The translations under genes were made by a program, and so were the position numbers. Below, one piece after another: positions 16,451 to 22,063 of a stretch of DNA of 32,888 nucleotides. The notes under the pieces are model-generated. The model was given only the letters and a program-made list of their open reading frames with translations, ran no database searches and had not been told where the DNA came from. This stretch comes from a virus: the IMG/VR virus record IMGVR_UViG_3300022602_000278, positions 1-32,888 of that record; one strand, 5' to 3'. The first letter of the stretch is position 1. Each line of letters starts with the position of its first letter.

Positions 16451-16900
16451 ATGCAAAATGTTAAAAAACACCCATGCCGCACGGGGGCTATCACTCATAT
16501 AAAATCATCTGATAAATGGCGCGCCCGAATTATGATAAATGGCGTATATAAGCACATAGGAATGTATAGCACTAGGGACGAAGCCCAAAAGGCGCTGGAC
16601 AATATTCTTTTCGATATTGCTAATAATCAATATATAGACCTAGACATAATTAAAAAAGCACGATTAGAAAACGCCCAAAAAGATCGAAACGAAGCCCTAG
16701 CGGAAAAGATTAACAAGATTCTACAAAATTCGCCCATGGAAAGGGCTAGACGCACCATGCTAGAAAAGTTAGAACATTGGGAAAACTTGAAAAAAGAAAA
16801 CCTTAACCCAAATAAAAAAGAATGGCAAAAAATAGCCAACGCTAAAAAAGCCTATGATTTGGCGCAAATTGAATATTCAGACTTTTTAAATTATTTGTAA
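16451..16900 (+). CDS. AP2-like DNA-binding protein
   Basis: 149 residues from ATG at 16451. Residues 20-55 read KWRARIMINGVYKHIGMYS then TRDEAQKALDNIL, the three-strand-plus-helix pattern of AP2-type DNA-binding domains seen in phage regulators and homing endonucleases. The rest is a charged helical tail with no HNH or other nuclease motif. An upstream-extended frame would need a TTG at 16394, which falls in the promoter, so I rejected it. It is flanked by two copies of the promoter box AAAGGTAGACATATTGT. A regulator of the neighbouring genes is possible but not shown. Confidence 0.7.
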   Translation: MQNVKKHPCRTGAITHIKSSDKWRARIMINGVYKHIGMYSTRDEAQKALDNILFDIANNQYIDLDIIKKARLENAQKDRNEALAEKINKILQNSPMERARRTMLEKLEHWENLKKENLNPNKKEWQKIANAKKAYDLAQIEYSDFLNYL

Positions 16901-16907
16901 AAAAAGG

Positions 16908-16937
16908 TAGACATATTGTAAAAAAATGTTTTACAAT
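16908..16937 (+). promoter_or_regulatory. Promoter and inverted repeat of the small-gene array
   Basis: TAGACA (16908-16913), 18 bases, TACAAT (16932-16937). ATTGTAAAA (16915-16923) and TTTTACAAT (16929-16937) are exact inverted repeats with a five-base loop lying between and over the -10, so a dimeric repressor could block it. The first array gene starts 32 bases further. Confidence 0.65.
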
Positions 16938-16969
16938 GAGTTACCAGTTAAATAAAAAGGGGTTTAAAA

Positions 16970-17197
16970 ATGTCTACTAAAGTTTACTTAAAAAAGATTT
17001 GCCCATGTTGCACCGAATTGCCTACATGGCATGCGGGCGTTCATTATGGATTTGACGAAGCTAAAAACGAATTAGCAGAGACGCCTTACTACTCATGCGG
17101 CGTATGCGGTCACCAAATGCCAAGGCGTATAAATAAAGCTTGCGTACAAAAAAGACAAGCCAAAATTGAAGCGGCTTTTGAAAAATACGGTATTTAA
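16970..17197 (+). CDS. Small zinc-ribbon-like protein, 75 aa
   Basis: First gene of the array. Two Cys pairs (CPCC at 11-14 and CGVC at about 43-46, followed by H) suggest a zinc ribbon. The C-terminus is helical and basic (KACVQKRQAKIEAAFE). Leader is AAAGGGGTTTAAAA before ATG. Small Cys-ribbon proteins in phage early regions often bind host transcription or repair factors, but nothing here identifies the partner. Confidence 0.75.
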   Translation: MSTKVYLKKICPCCTELPTWHAGVHYGFDEAKNELAETPYYSCGVCGHQMPRRINKACVQKRQAKIEAAFEKYGI

Positions 17198-17212
17198 AAA
17201 AGGGGTTTAAAA

Positions 17213-17404
17213 ATGCTAAAAAATGTAGATTTTTTTCCAATTCTTTTCGTTTTGGGCGCGGTTTATTTTGTAGGCCTTATGGTTTACGCCTTATCAATTC
17301 CAAAAAGGGGTTTAAAAATGTTAAAACTATCAATTAAAAAATTACTACTCATCAATGCAGCGATATTTGTATGCGCTCAGATTGTTTTTTATTTCACTAA
17401 ATAA
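17213..17404 (+). CDS. Small membrane protein, 63 aa, with internal leader motif
   Basis: Two hydrophobic segments: residues 7-28 (DFFPILFVLGAVYFVGLMVY) and about 44-61 (LLLINAAIFVCAQIVFYF), so a two-helix membrane protein is likely. Residues 30-36 (PKRGLKM) are encoded by an exact copy of the array leader AAAAAGGGGTTTAAAA before ATG at 17318. That suggests either a fusion of two one-helix genes or an internal start giving a 28-residue second product. The outer start also has the leader. No homologue recognised. Confidence 0.65.
   Translation: MLKNVDFFPILFVLGAVYFVGLMVYALSIPKRGLKMLKLSIKKLLLINAAIFVCAQIVFYFTK
17318..17404 (+). CDS. Possible internal gene product, 28 aa, single membrane helix
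   Basis: ATG at 17318 follows the full leader AAAAAGGGGTTTAAAA, the same spacing used by the other array genes, and stays in frame with the 63-residue protein. The product would be MLKLSIKKLLLINAAIFVC with one helix and a short tail. It may be made separately from the longer protein. The sequence alone cannot tell. Confidence 0.35.
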   Translation: MLKLSIKKLLLINAAIFVCAQIVFYFTK

Positions 17405-17416
17405 GGGGGTTAAAAA

Positions 17417-17623
17417 ATGCAATTCTTATGCACATGGGCGCAAGATAACGGGCGCGGATATTTGGAAAATAAAAGCACCGAAATTGTAGATTCTAGCTTT
17501 TTTTGTGAATTCAACGGCTACACCGAACAAGATAGATTCATGCTTGCAAAACTACACAAGGGCGATAGGCTAGACCTATCCGACGGCATAAGCCAATTTC
17601 ACGAAGTAGAGCGTATATCTTAA
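17417..17623 (+). CDS. Small acidic protein, 68 aa, unknown
   Basis: Begins MQFLCTWAQDNGRGYLENKS and ends QFHEVERIS. Mixed alpha/beta, no membrane segment, no recognisable motif. Leader is AAGGGGGTTAAAAA before ATG. It follows the membrane gene at 12 bases and is part of the array transcript. Function unknown. Confidence 0.65.
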   Translation: MQFLCTWAQDNGRGYLENKSTEIVDSSFFCEFNGYTEQDRFMLAKLHKGDRLDLSDGISQFHEVERIS

Positions 17624-17646
17624 TTTAAAAAGGGAAAAATTAAAAA

Positions 17647-17886
17647 ATGAAAAATATTAAAAATTATGAAGGCCTTTTGACAATCGTTAAAAAACTGCCT
17701 TATAGCCTCAACGGCAATCCACGGTATGAGGCGCAAATTGGCGGGGGGTTTACTAGCGTTACTTTTAAAACCCCCGTCGATAGTAGTTATGGCTATTCAA
17801 TATCAAATTTTAACGGCAAAAAATGCCGCGTTACTTTGGGTAATCATTACGGGGTTTTAACTTTAAATTCTATTGAAGGGGTGTAA
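17647..17886 (+). CDS. Small beta-rich protein, 79 aa, unknown
   Basis: Contains LLTIVKKLPYSLNGNPRYEA then AQIGGGFTSVTFKTPVD and NFNGKKCRVTLGNHYGVLTL, a pattern of short beta strands like an OB or SH3 barrel. Leader AAAGGGAAAAATTAAAAA is the most divergent of the array. The C-terminal Gly-Val and stop are encoded inside the leader of the next gene (GGG GTG TAA AA ATG), so the two are coupled. Function unknown. Confidence 0.65.
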   Translation: MKNIKNYEGLLTIVKKLPYSLNGNPRYEAQIGGGFTSVTFKTPVDSSYGYSISNFNGKKCRVTLGNHYGVLTLNSIEGV

Positions 17887-17888
17887 AA

Positions 17889-18614
17889 ATGTTTAATAAA
17901 ACCAAAAACTTAATTTATACAATGTTGACCACTAGCACGGGCGCGGCTATTTGTGACTCAGGCGATGCTTACGGGCGCCATTGGCAAAAAAATCAGGCCA
18001 AGTCATTGGTGGATTTTGAAAACGAACCTAGCCTTACTTTTGAGGTGGATAAATACGAAAAAGATGGGATCACCTCATGGGGTATTTATCCTCATTTTTC
18101 TTTATATCATCACCTAGTTAATAATCTAGAATTAGATTCTATATGCGACGAATTCAACGCCCGCCCCGTGGACGACTGGCGCGGGGGCTATTACGGCGTA
18201 AGTGACGAAGGCATGGAATGGCTAGAAAATGAGGGGTTTATTCCAAAAGATAAGAGCGAAGGCTTTAATTCTTATAATTGGGATTCGCACTTTTCGCAAG
18301 TAGTGCAGGGCCAAATGCTAGAGCACGAACCCACGGGTGAATATTACGTTTTATTACAAATTCATCAAGGGTGCGACGTGCGCGGGGGCTATACAGATGC
18401 GAAACTCTTTAAAGTTAAGGACGAATATTTATTTTTATATGAGGCGGGAACCCTTGGCGTGGACGATCCTATCACGGGGCAACATTTAGTTCTTGATTAT
18501 TGTAATGGCGATATATGCGACGATTGCGGGGGCCTTGCATCAGATGACTATAAAAACCGTATTTGTGAATTATTGGGCGAAGGCGTGCACGAAGGCGTCG
18601 CATACAATCAATAA
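17889..18614 (+). CDS. Conserved phage protein of unknown function, 241 aa
   Basis: The longest gene of the array. Recognisable features: YTMLTTSTG, then CDSGDAYGRHWQKNQ, then FSLYHHLVNNLELD, IHQGCDVRGGYTDAKLF and a Cys-pair CDDCGG near residue 216. I recall the GDAYGRxWxxN and HxGCDVRGGY pattern from hypothetical proteins of many tailed phages, with no known activity. Its glycine codons are nearly all GGC or GGG, unlike the structural genes, a sign of different ancestry or selection. Leader GAAGGGGTGTAAAA; it overlaps the preceding stop's leader. The start is the first ATG with that leader. Confidence 0.75.
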   Translation: MFNKTKNLIYTMLTTSTGAAICDSGDAYGRHWQKNQAKSLVDFENEPSLTFEVDKYEKDGITSWGIYPHFSLYHHLVNNLELDSICDEFNARPVDDWRGGYYGVSDEGMEWLENEGFIPKDKSEGFNSYNWDSHFSQVVQGQMLEHEPTGEYYVLLQIHQGCDVRGGYTDAKLFKVKDEYLFLYEAGTLGVDDPITGQHLVLDYCNGDICDDCGGLASDDYKNRICELLGEGVHEGVAYNQ

Positions 18615-18624
18615 GGGGTAAAAA

Positions 18625-18864
18625 ATGTATTTTCCGAATCCAAAATGCGCTTATTGTGATCCCGCCACTAATTACTTATGCTTTTATTGTGAGGAATTTT
18701 TAAAAAATGAGAAGCCAAAAGCACCCTATAGCCTAGAAGACTTATTTTGTAGCGTCGACGATATCGAATCCCAATATCACGGGGGCGAAATTCCAGGGGG
18801 CGAAGCCGTCGCCCTACTAAACTTAATTTGTAAGCAATTTTTAATTGATAACTCAAAGGGGTAA
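18625..18864 (+). CDS. Small Cys-pair protein, 79 aa
   Basis: Contains CAYC (8-11) and CFYC (19-22), a likely zinc site, then a helical acidic section with SLEDLFCSVDDIESQ. It ends SKG with the stop inside the leader of the next gene (AAG GGG TAA AAA ATG), so the genes are coupled. Leader AAGGGGTAAAAA before ATG. Function unknown; no homologue recognised. Confidence 0.7.
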   Translation: MYFPNPKCAYCDPATNYLCFYCEEFLKNEKPKAPYSLEDLFCSVDDIESQYHGGEIPGGEAVALLNLICKQFLIDNSKG

Positions 18865-18867
18865 AAA

Positions 18868-19086
18868 ATGCCAAGTTTACATAATAAAAGCGGATCATTA
18901 ACCCGCTACGGGTTAGCGTGCGGATATTTAGAATCAAAAGTAAGCCTAAAAAATGAGGACTATTTGACTTTAGGCCTTGATTGTATATATCACGTTAAGG
19001 GCTATAAAAACAATCAGCGAATATGGGAAAGCTTCGACACCCTAACGGGGGCGCGCAAGTTTTATAGATCAATAAGAATTAGATAA
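18868..19086 (+). CDS. Small protein, 72 aa, unknown
   Basis: Begins MPSLHNKSGSLTRYGLACGY and includes SLKNEDYLTLGLDCIYHVKG and IWESFDTLTGARKFYRSIR, so probably a small alpha/beta DNA- or protein-binding unit. It is coupled to the preceding gene by the leader overlap (AAAGGGGTAAAAA before ATG). The C-terminus is basic (RKFYRSIRIR). Function unknown. Confidence 0.65.
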   Translation: MPSLHNKSGSLTRYGLACGYLESKVSLKNEDYLTLGLDCIYHVKGYKNNQRIWESFDTLTGARKFYRSIRIR

Positions 19087-19096
19087 GGGGTAAAAA

Positions 19097-19270
19097 ATGA
19101 AGACTGATTTTAAAGTGTATAAACGCAAAATTTACGTGTATTACAAAAGAGAAAAGGGCCTTTGTTTTGCATGGGCTACTAATGCCTATAAAACGTGTAG
19201 GGACGCAAAAAAGGCCGCGAAAGACTTACACCCTAATTTTGATTTTGTCGCCAATTTTGCAAAGGGTTAG
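19097..19270 (+). CDS. Small basic protein, 57 aa (too short for usual cutoffs)
   Basis: ATG at 19097 with the leader AAGGGGTAAAAA gives MKTDFKVYKRKIYVYYKREK then LCFAWATNAYKTCRDAKKAA and ends FVANFAKG. The N-terminal strands and helix with three aromatic residues, plus the basic surface, suggest a compact nucleic-acid or protein binder, but nothing more can be said. The final Lys-Gly is read from the leader-like AAAGGGTTAG before the next gene. Confidence 0.7.
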   Translation: MKTDFKVYKRKIYVYYKREKGLCFAWATNAYKTCRDAKKAAKDLHPNFDFVANFAKG

Positions 19271-19272
19271 CC

Positions 19273-19425
19273 ATGGAATTATTCAATTTTAAAATCACCT
19301 TAAAACACGATAGCGGAAAAATAGCAATTCACACTTACGCGCAAGATATCGCCTCAGCTATCCGCCAAGTTTTACAAAACGAAAAAGCGCCCGAACGCGC
19401 CATTATTAAGATTGAAAGGGTTTAA
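19273..19425 (+). CDS. Small protein, 50 aa, unknown
   Basis: ATG at 19273 gives MELFNFKITLKHDSGKIAI then HTYAQDIASAIRQVL and ends APERAIIKIERV. The leader is AAAGGGTTAGCC before ATG, in which the upstream stop TAG lies. Its last codons E-R-V and stop are GAAAGGGTTTAA, the leader of the next gene. It is mostly a beta-hairpin plus helix. Function unknown. Confidence 0.65.
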   Translation: MELFNFKITLKHDSGKIAIHTYAQDIASAIRQVLQNEKAPERAIIKIERV

Positions 19426-19427
19426 AA

Positions 19428-19610
19428 ATGATACATGAATCAAATATTGCGGACGATATATACGACGTGCTTTTTAAAAATAATCAAAATGAGGTTATGG
19501 ATTTTTTATCAGAATTTCCCTTCGCTTATGTGGATATATCTAAAGCGGCTATCTTTTTAGGAAAAGAAGACAATGAGCCAATTTTTAAAATTACCGTTGA
19601 AAGGGTTTAA
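19428..19610 (+). CDS. Small acidic protein, 60 aa, unknown
   Basis: MIHESNIADDIYDVLFKNNQ then EVMDFLSEFPFAYVDISKAA, ending FKITVERV. The C-terminal E-R-V and stop again equal the leader of the following gene. The acidic, helical character is typical of DNA-mimic or antirestriction proteins but similarity to a specific family was not seen. Leader GAAAGGGTTTAAAA. Confidence 0.65.
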   Translation: MIHESNIADDIYDVLFKNNQNEVMDFLSEFPFAYVDISKAAIFLGKEDNEPIFKITVERV

Positions 19611-19612
19611 AA

Positions 19613-19759
19613 ATGGCATATTCAGATTTTAAGCCTAAGGCTACTCAATACCTCATACGCTATAAATTAAGGGGGGAAGAGTTAAGCCTTTATATGACCT
19701 CATACACTAGCGCTAAGTTATTCATTAAACGCTATGGCGGAACGATAACCCCCGTATAG
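19613..19759 (+). CDS. Small basic protein, 48 aa, unknown
   Basis: ATG at 19613 with leader GAAAGGGTTTAAAA gives MAYSDFKPKATQYLIRYKLR then EELSLYMTSYTSAKLF and ends RYGGTITPV. Basic and short; no recognised motif. It is the last gene before the terminator at 19777, so it ends this transcript block. Confidence 0.65.
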   Translation: MAYSDFKPKATQYLIRYKLRGEELSLYMTSYTSAKLFIKRYGGTITPV

Positions 19760-19776
19760 CCTAAAAATTATCAGTT

Positions 19777-19809
19777 AAAAAGCCCCGCCATTTTGCTGCG
19801 GGGTTTTTT
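19777..19809 (+). terminator. Rho-independent terminator inside the small-gene array
   Basis: Stem CCCCGC (19783-19788), loop, GCGGGG (19798-19803), then six T. It follows the 48-residue gene by 18 bases. Partial readthrough would be needed to express the last gene from the same promoter. Confidence 0.85.
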
Positions 19810-19810
19810 G

Positions 19811-19857
19811 GCGGGTAATTTTGCCCGATATAAGCCCCTCATTGATTGTATGAGGGG
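19811..19857 (+). other. Two further hairpins after the terminator
   Basis: CGGG/CCCG (around 19812-19828) and a perfect 8-pair stem CCCCTCAT (19835-19842) with ATGAGGGG (19850-19857), loop of seven bases, no T run. They precede the 59-residue gene. Possible leader structure or small RNA; neither is shown. Confidence 0.4.
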
Positions 19858-19885
19858 TACTATCACGTTATCAAAGGGGTTAAAA

Positions 19886-20065
19886 ATGACATTAATCGAA
19901 GCCATAGCCAATATGGGTATTGTTGAAGCCAAGGCGATAAAAGCATACGAAACGAAGCGCAAGAATGAGTTAAAACGGGTAAAACGGCAATTTCCAAAAG
20001 GCCTTGATAATAACCCCGCCCGCTATATAGCGGAATTTATAAGCCTTAATCACTTGCACAATTAA
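19886..20065 (+). CDS. Small basic helical protein, 59 aa
   Basis: Start ATG at 19886 has the leader AAAGGGGTTAAAA; an upstream extension to 19793 has none and would run through the hairpins, so I rejected it. Product MTLIEAIANMGIVEAKAIKA then YETKRKNELKRVKRQFPKG. Helical and strongly basic in the middle, ending RYIAEFISLNHLHN. A DNA-binding role is possible. It is the last gene of the rightward array and is followed by a strong terminator. Confidence 0.7.
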   Translation: MTLIEAIANMGIVEAKAIKAYETKRKNELKRVKRQFPKGLDNNPARYIAEFISLNHLHN

Positions 20066-20069
20066 ATAA

Positions 20070-20092
20070 GCCCCCTTATTGGGGGTTTTTTT
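20070..20092 (+). terminator. Rho-independent terminator ending the small-gene array
   Basis: CCCCC (20071-20075), loop TTATT, GGGGG (20081-20085), then seven T, four bases after the TAA of the last gene. Confidence 0.9.
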
Positions 20093-20139
20093 AGTAGTTT
20101 TTTCTGAGGGTTTAAACCCCTGGCGGATTGTTGCGCCCT

Positions 20140-20358
20140 CAAAAAAGACTTAATTCAAAACTTTAGATTTTAGACCTAAGGCTATGATTCTATTGTGTTT
20201 TATTTTTTAAGTTAAAGTTAATTTTTATGTTAAGGTGCTAAGTGTATGATTTTATTGATATAAAGTTTCGTGTAAGTTTTGTAAGCTTTAGTAAGTTTCG
20301 TGTAAGCTTACAATTCTTACGTGAAACTTACAAAAACTTACGTGAAACTTACAAAACT
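20140..20358. other. Candidate replication origin: AT-rich stretch plus phased GTAAG/CTTAC array
   Basis: 20140-20262 is very AT-rich. From 20272 there are four GTAAG copies (20272, 20281, 20291, 20302) and then five CTTAC copies (20307, 20316, 20327, 20337, 20348), spaced 9 to 11 bases apart, so all lie on one face of the helix, converging on a centre near 20306. The arms 20291-20306 and 20316-20331 pair over 16 positions with two G-T pairs. It sits in a convergent intergenic gap, facing the primase operon. I found no gene in it. Confidence 0.55.
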
Positions 20359-20390
20359 CGAAAAATTTGCGAAAAACGGCCAAAAACCCA

Positions 20391-20429
20391 AAAAAATGGC
20401 CATTTGCGAAGGGGTCTACGCAAATGGCC
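20391..20429 (-). terminator. Rho-independent terminator of the leftward replication operon
   Basis: GGCCATTTGCG (20398-20408) and CGCAAATGGCC (20419-20429) are a perfect 11-base stem with a ten-base loop; on the minus strand it is followed by a T run (A run 20391-20396). It faces the terminator at 20070, so two convergent units end here. Confidence 0.8.
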
Positions 20430-20432
20430 GAA

Positions 20433-20470
20433 CTGCCAGGGAAAATGAGTGGGTAAGAAAAACCTGGCAG
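20433..20470. other. Inverted repeat CTGCCAGG / CCTGGCAG
   Basis: An exact 8-base inverted repeat with a 22-base loop (20433-20440, 20463-20470), between the terminator and the 53-residue gene. It may be a second weak hairpin or a protein site. Confidence 0.4.
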
Positions 20471-20486
20471 AAGGAAAAACTATACG

Positions 20487-20648
20487 TTACTTGCTAGAAG
20501 GGCGCCCACCCAACTTGCCATTGCTACGGGATGCAGACTCTTTAGCAGGGGTTGTAGACTTACCGCCCTTCTGTCCCAAAGCTTTAGCTGCGGCAGATAG
20601 GTCTCTATATCTGATAGCCCCTGAATCGTTGCGTGTTGAATTGCTCAT
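20487..20648 (-). CDS. Small protein, 53 aa, sharing the GIY-YIG gene's C-terminal module
   Basis: A gene missed by usual length cutoffs. ATG at 20648 is preceded by GGAG nine bases away. The product ends ASRSNGKLGGRPSSK, and the GIY-YIG protein upstream contains ASRANGKLGGRPKKPSA. The preceding KGGKSTTPAKES also parallels KIGGSSTSLAKQE. GGRP with flanking lysines resembles an AT-hook, so minor-groove DNA binding is plausible. The N-terminal 25 residues (NSTRNDSGAIRYRDLSAAAK) are different. It is the last gene before the operon terminator. Confidence 0.7.
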   Translation of the reverse strand: MSNSTRNDSGAIRYRDLSAAAKALGQKGGKSTTPAKESASRSNGKLGGRPSSK

Positions 20649-20724
20649 GTGTGTATCTCCAAGTAATTAACCTAACCGATTGGCTTCTTATACCTAAAGG
20701 CTTAGGCTGATAGTGCTTACTAAC

Positions 20725-21147
20725 CTAAGCGCTCGGCTTCTTTGGCCTACCGCCTAGTTTACCATTAGCTCTCGATGCTTCTTGTTTAGCTAATGATGTT
20801 GAACTGCCGCCTATCTTACCACTGTTAGCTAAATTATCGTAGCGTTCTTTACGGATATCTTCAGTCCATTTCTTTCTGTATGCACTACCTTTGTATATAC
20901 ATTGGTTAACAAGCGGATGCCCCATGTCTTTAAAACAATCGATTAATAGCTGTTCATGTGACGATGCCTCTTCATCAGTCATCCATTGAGCTACTTCTTC
21001 GGCAAACCATTGTCTATCTTTAATGGCCTCATGCCAGGCTTTATTTCTGCCACGCTGACTATTCATACGGCTTTTACGAACTGCCATACCAACATAGAAC
21101 ACCTTGCCCGTATCCATAAATCGATGAATGTATGTGTAGTAGCTCAT
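20725..21147 (-). CDS. GIY-YIG family homing-type endonuclease
   Basis: 140 residues. GIY-YIG elements: YTYIH (4-8), FYVGMAV (17-23), a run of Arg (R24, R27, R32) and HEQLLIDCF with Glu near 65. The C-terminal 40 residues carry a basic, Gly-rich module (KIGGSSTS, then NGKLGGRPKK) that may bind DNA. ATG at 21147 has AGTGAGAA upstream. It follows the 52-residue gene on the same strand, and the module recurs in the next gene. A free-standing mobile endonuclease or a phage defence against competing phages are both possible. Confidence 0.85.
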   Translation of the reverse strand: MSYYTYIHRFMDTGKVFYVGMAVRKSRMNSQRGRNKAWHEAIKDRQWFAEEVAQWMTDEEASSHEQLLIDCFKDMGHPLVNQCIYKGSAYRKKWTEDIRKERYDNLANSGKIGGSSTSLAKQEASRANGKLGGRPKKPSA

Positions 21148-21150
21148 TTC

Positions 21151-21309
21151 TCACTCGCTTTCTTTAACCAACTCAACATCTACCCATTGACCAGCGCTTC
21201 CTGATGGGCTATTAGCAATACATACATCAAACTCTGTGCTGTGCCACCATTGTTGTAATACTTTACGATTGTCCTTCTCTACAAATCTAAGGTAATTTGT
21301 TGGATTCAT
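21151..21309 (-). CDS. Small protein, 52 aa (missed by length cutoffs)
   Basis: ATG at 21309 lies inside the end of the hexapeptide-repeat gene (23-base overlap) and is preceded by GGAGTGAGAA. Product MNPTNYLRFVEKDNRKVLQQ then WWHSTEFDVCIANSPSGS, ending WVDVELVKESE. A small alpha/beta unit with two adjacent tryptophans. Phage genomes often carry such short conserved proteins with WWxSxE near DNA-metabolism genes; a role is unknown. Its stop lies in the leader of the GIY-YIG gene. Confidence 0.6.
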   Translation of the reverse strand: MNPTNYLRFVEKDNRKVLQQWWHSTEFDVCIANSPSGSAGQWVDVELVKESE

Positions 21310-22063
21310 TTCTCACTCCAAAATTAAAAGCGATTAACTGACAAAATAAGCGATATTGCTCTAGGTGTGTTTGATTGTCCTTATGTGTTTTTTCAATTTC
21401 TTCTGAAAATTCATTGACAGTTCCACTAAAACATCCACAATTTACCCTAACACCTAAATTTTTATCAATGTGTGATGTAGTAAAGCGACCTGTTGATTTA
21501 GCAGGCCCAATAAGTAGCCATTGAACATTATTCTCAATAGTAGCATCGCCAGACACCCAAGCATCGCCAGATACCTGAGCATTACCATACACCCGAGCAT
21601 TACCATACACCCGAGCATTACCATACACACAAGCATTGCCATACACCCGAGCATCGCCATACACCCGAGCATCGCCATACACCCAAGCATCGCCAGACAC
21701 CCGAGCATTGTCATACACACAAGCATTGTCATACACACAAGAATCGCCATACACCCAAGCATCGCCAGACACCTGAGCATTACCATACACCCGAGCATTA
21801 CCAGACACCCGAGCATTACCAGACACCCAAGCATCGCTAGACACCTGAGCATTACCATACACCCGAGCATTACCATACACCCGAGCATTACCAGACACCC
21901 AAGCATCGCTAGACTGGTCTAAATTTTTTTCGCTTTCAATGTAGCCACCTAAATCACCAGTAGATACCAATGAACCAATAGAAACTAAAGCCTTAATACG
22001 CTTTAAAGTTTTTCCACCCAAAAAAATTTTATCGTTATCTAACATTTCGTATTTTTTGTTCAT
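21287..22063 (-). CDS. Left-handed beta-helix (hexapeptide-repeat) phage protein
   Basis: 258 residues. The N-terminal 50 (YEMLDNDKIFLGGKTLKRIK, then GDLGGYIESEKNL) is the usual start of a phage family of this type. Residues 52-183 are about 21 tandem hexapeptides such as GNARVY, GDAWVS and GNAQVS, the repeat of left-handed beta-helices. The C-terminal 60 residues contain RVNCGCFSG. ATG overlaps the previous stop (ATGA). No enzyme residues are recognised. Homologues are thought to be structural or to scaffold DNA metabolism, without proof. The codons are 18-base repeats, so copy number can change. Confidence 0.8.
   Translation of the reverse strand: MNKKYEMLDNDKIFLGGKTLKRIKALVSIGSLVSTGDLGGYIESEKNLDQSSDAWVSGNARVYGNARVYGNAQVSSDAWVSGNARVSGNARVYGNAQVSGDAWVYGDSCVYDNACVYDNARVSGDAWVYGDARVYGDARVYGNACVYGNARVYGNARVYGNAQVSGDAWVSGDATIENNVQWLLIGPAKSTGRFTTSHIDKNLGVRVNCGCFSGTVNEFSEEIEKTHKDNQTHLEQYRLFCQLIAFNFGVRNESNKLP
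21515..21910 (-). repeat. About 22 tandem 18-base repeats encoding hexapeptides
   Basis: Units such as GCATTACCATACACCCGA and its variants run through this part of the gene, each giving one hexapeptide. Both strands and other frames stay open through it, producing spurious long frames. The near-identity of neighbouring units points to recent copying. Confidence 0.85.

Noticed and set aside
20272-20352. Array considered a transcription terminator
   Set aside because: No T run follows the stem on either strand, and regular pentamer phasing is not needed for a terminator.
20242-20448. 68-residue plus-strand frame through the GTAAG array
   Set aside because: Made of repeats and terminators, no ribosome site; better explained as non-coding.
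20449-20670. 73-residue plus-strand frame
   Set aside because: Shadow of the minus-strand 53-residue gene, whose product shares the GIY-YIG tail and has a ribosome site.
21515-21910. Repeat array considered as CRISPR
   Set aside because: No unique spacers separate the units; they are contiguous and coding.
21521-21922. 133-residue plus-strand frame and 150-residue minus-strand frame across the 18-base repeats
   Set aside because: They exist because the 18-base unit has no stop in those frames. The hexapeptide frame has a proper start, coupling and a known pattern.
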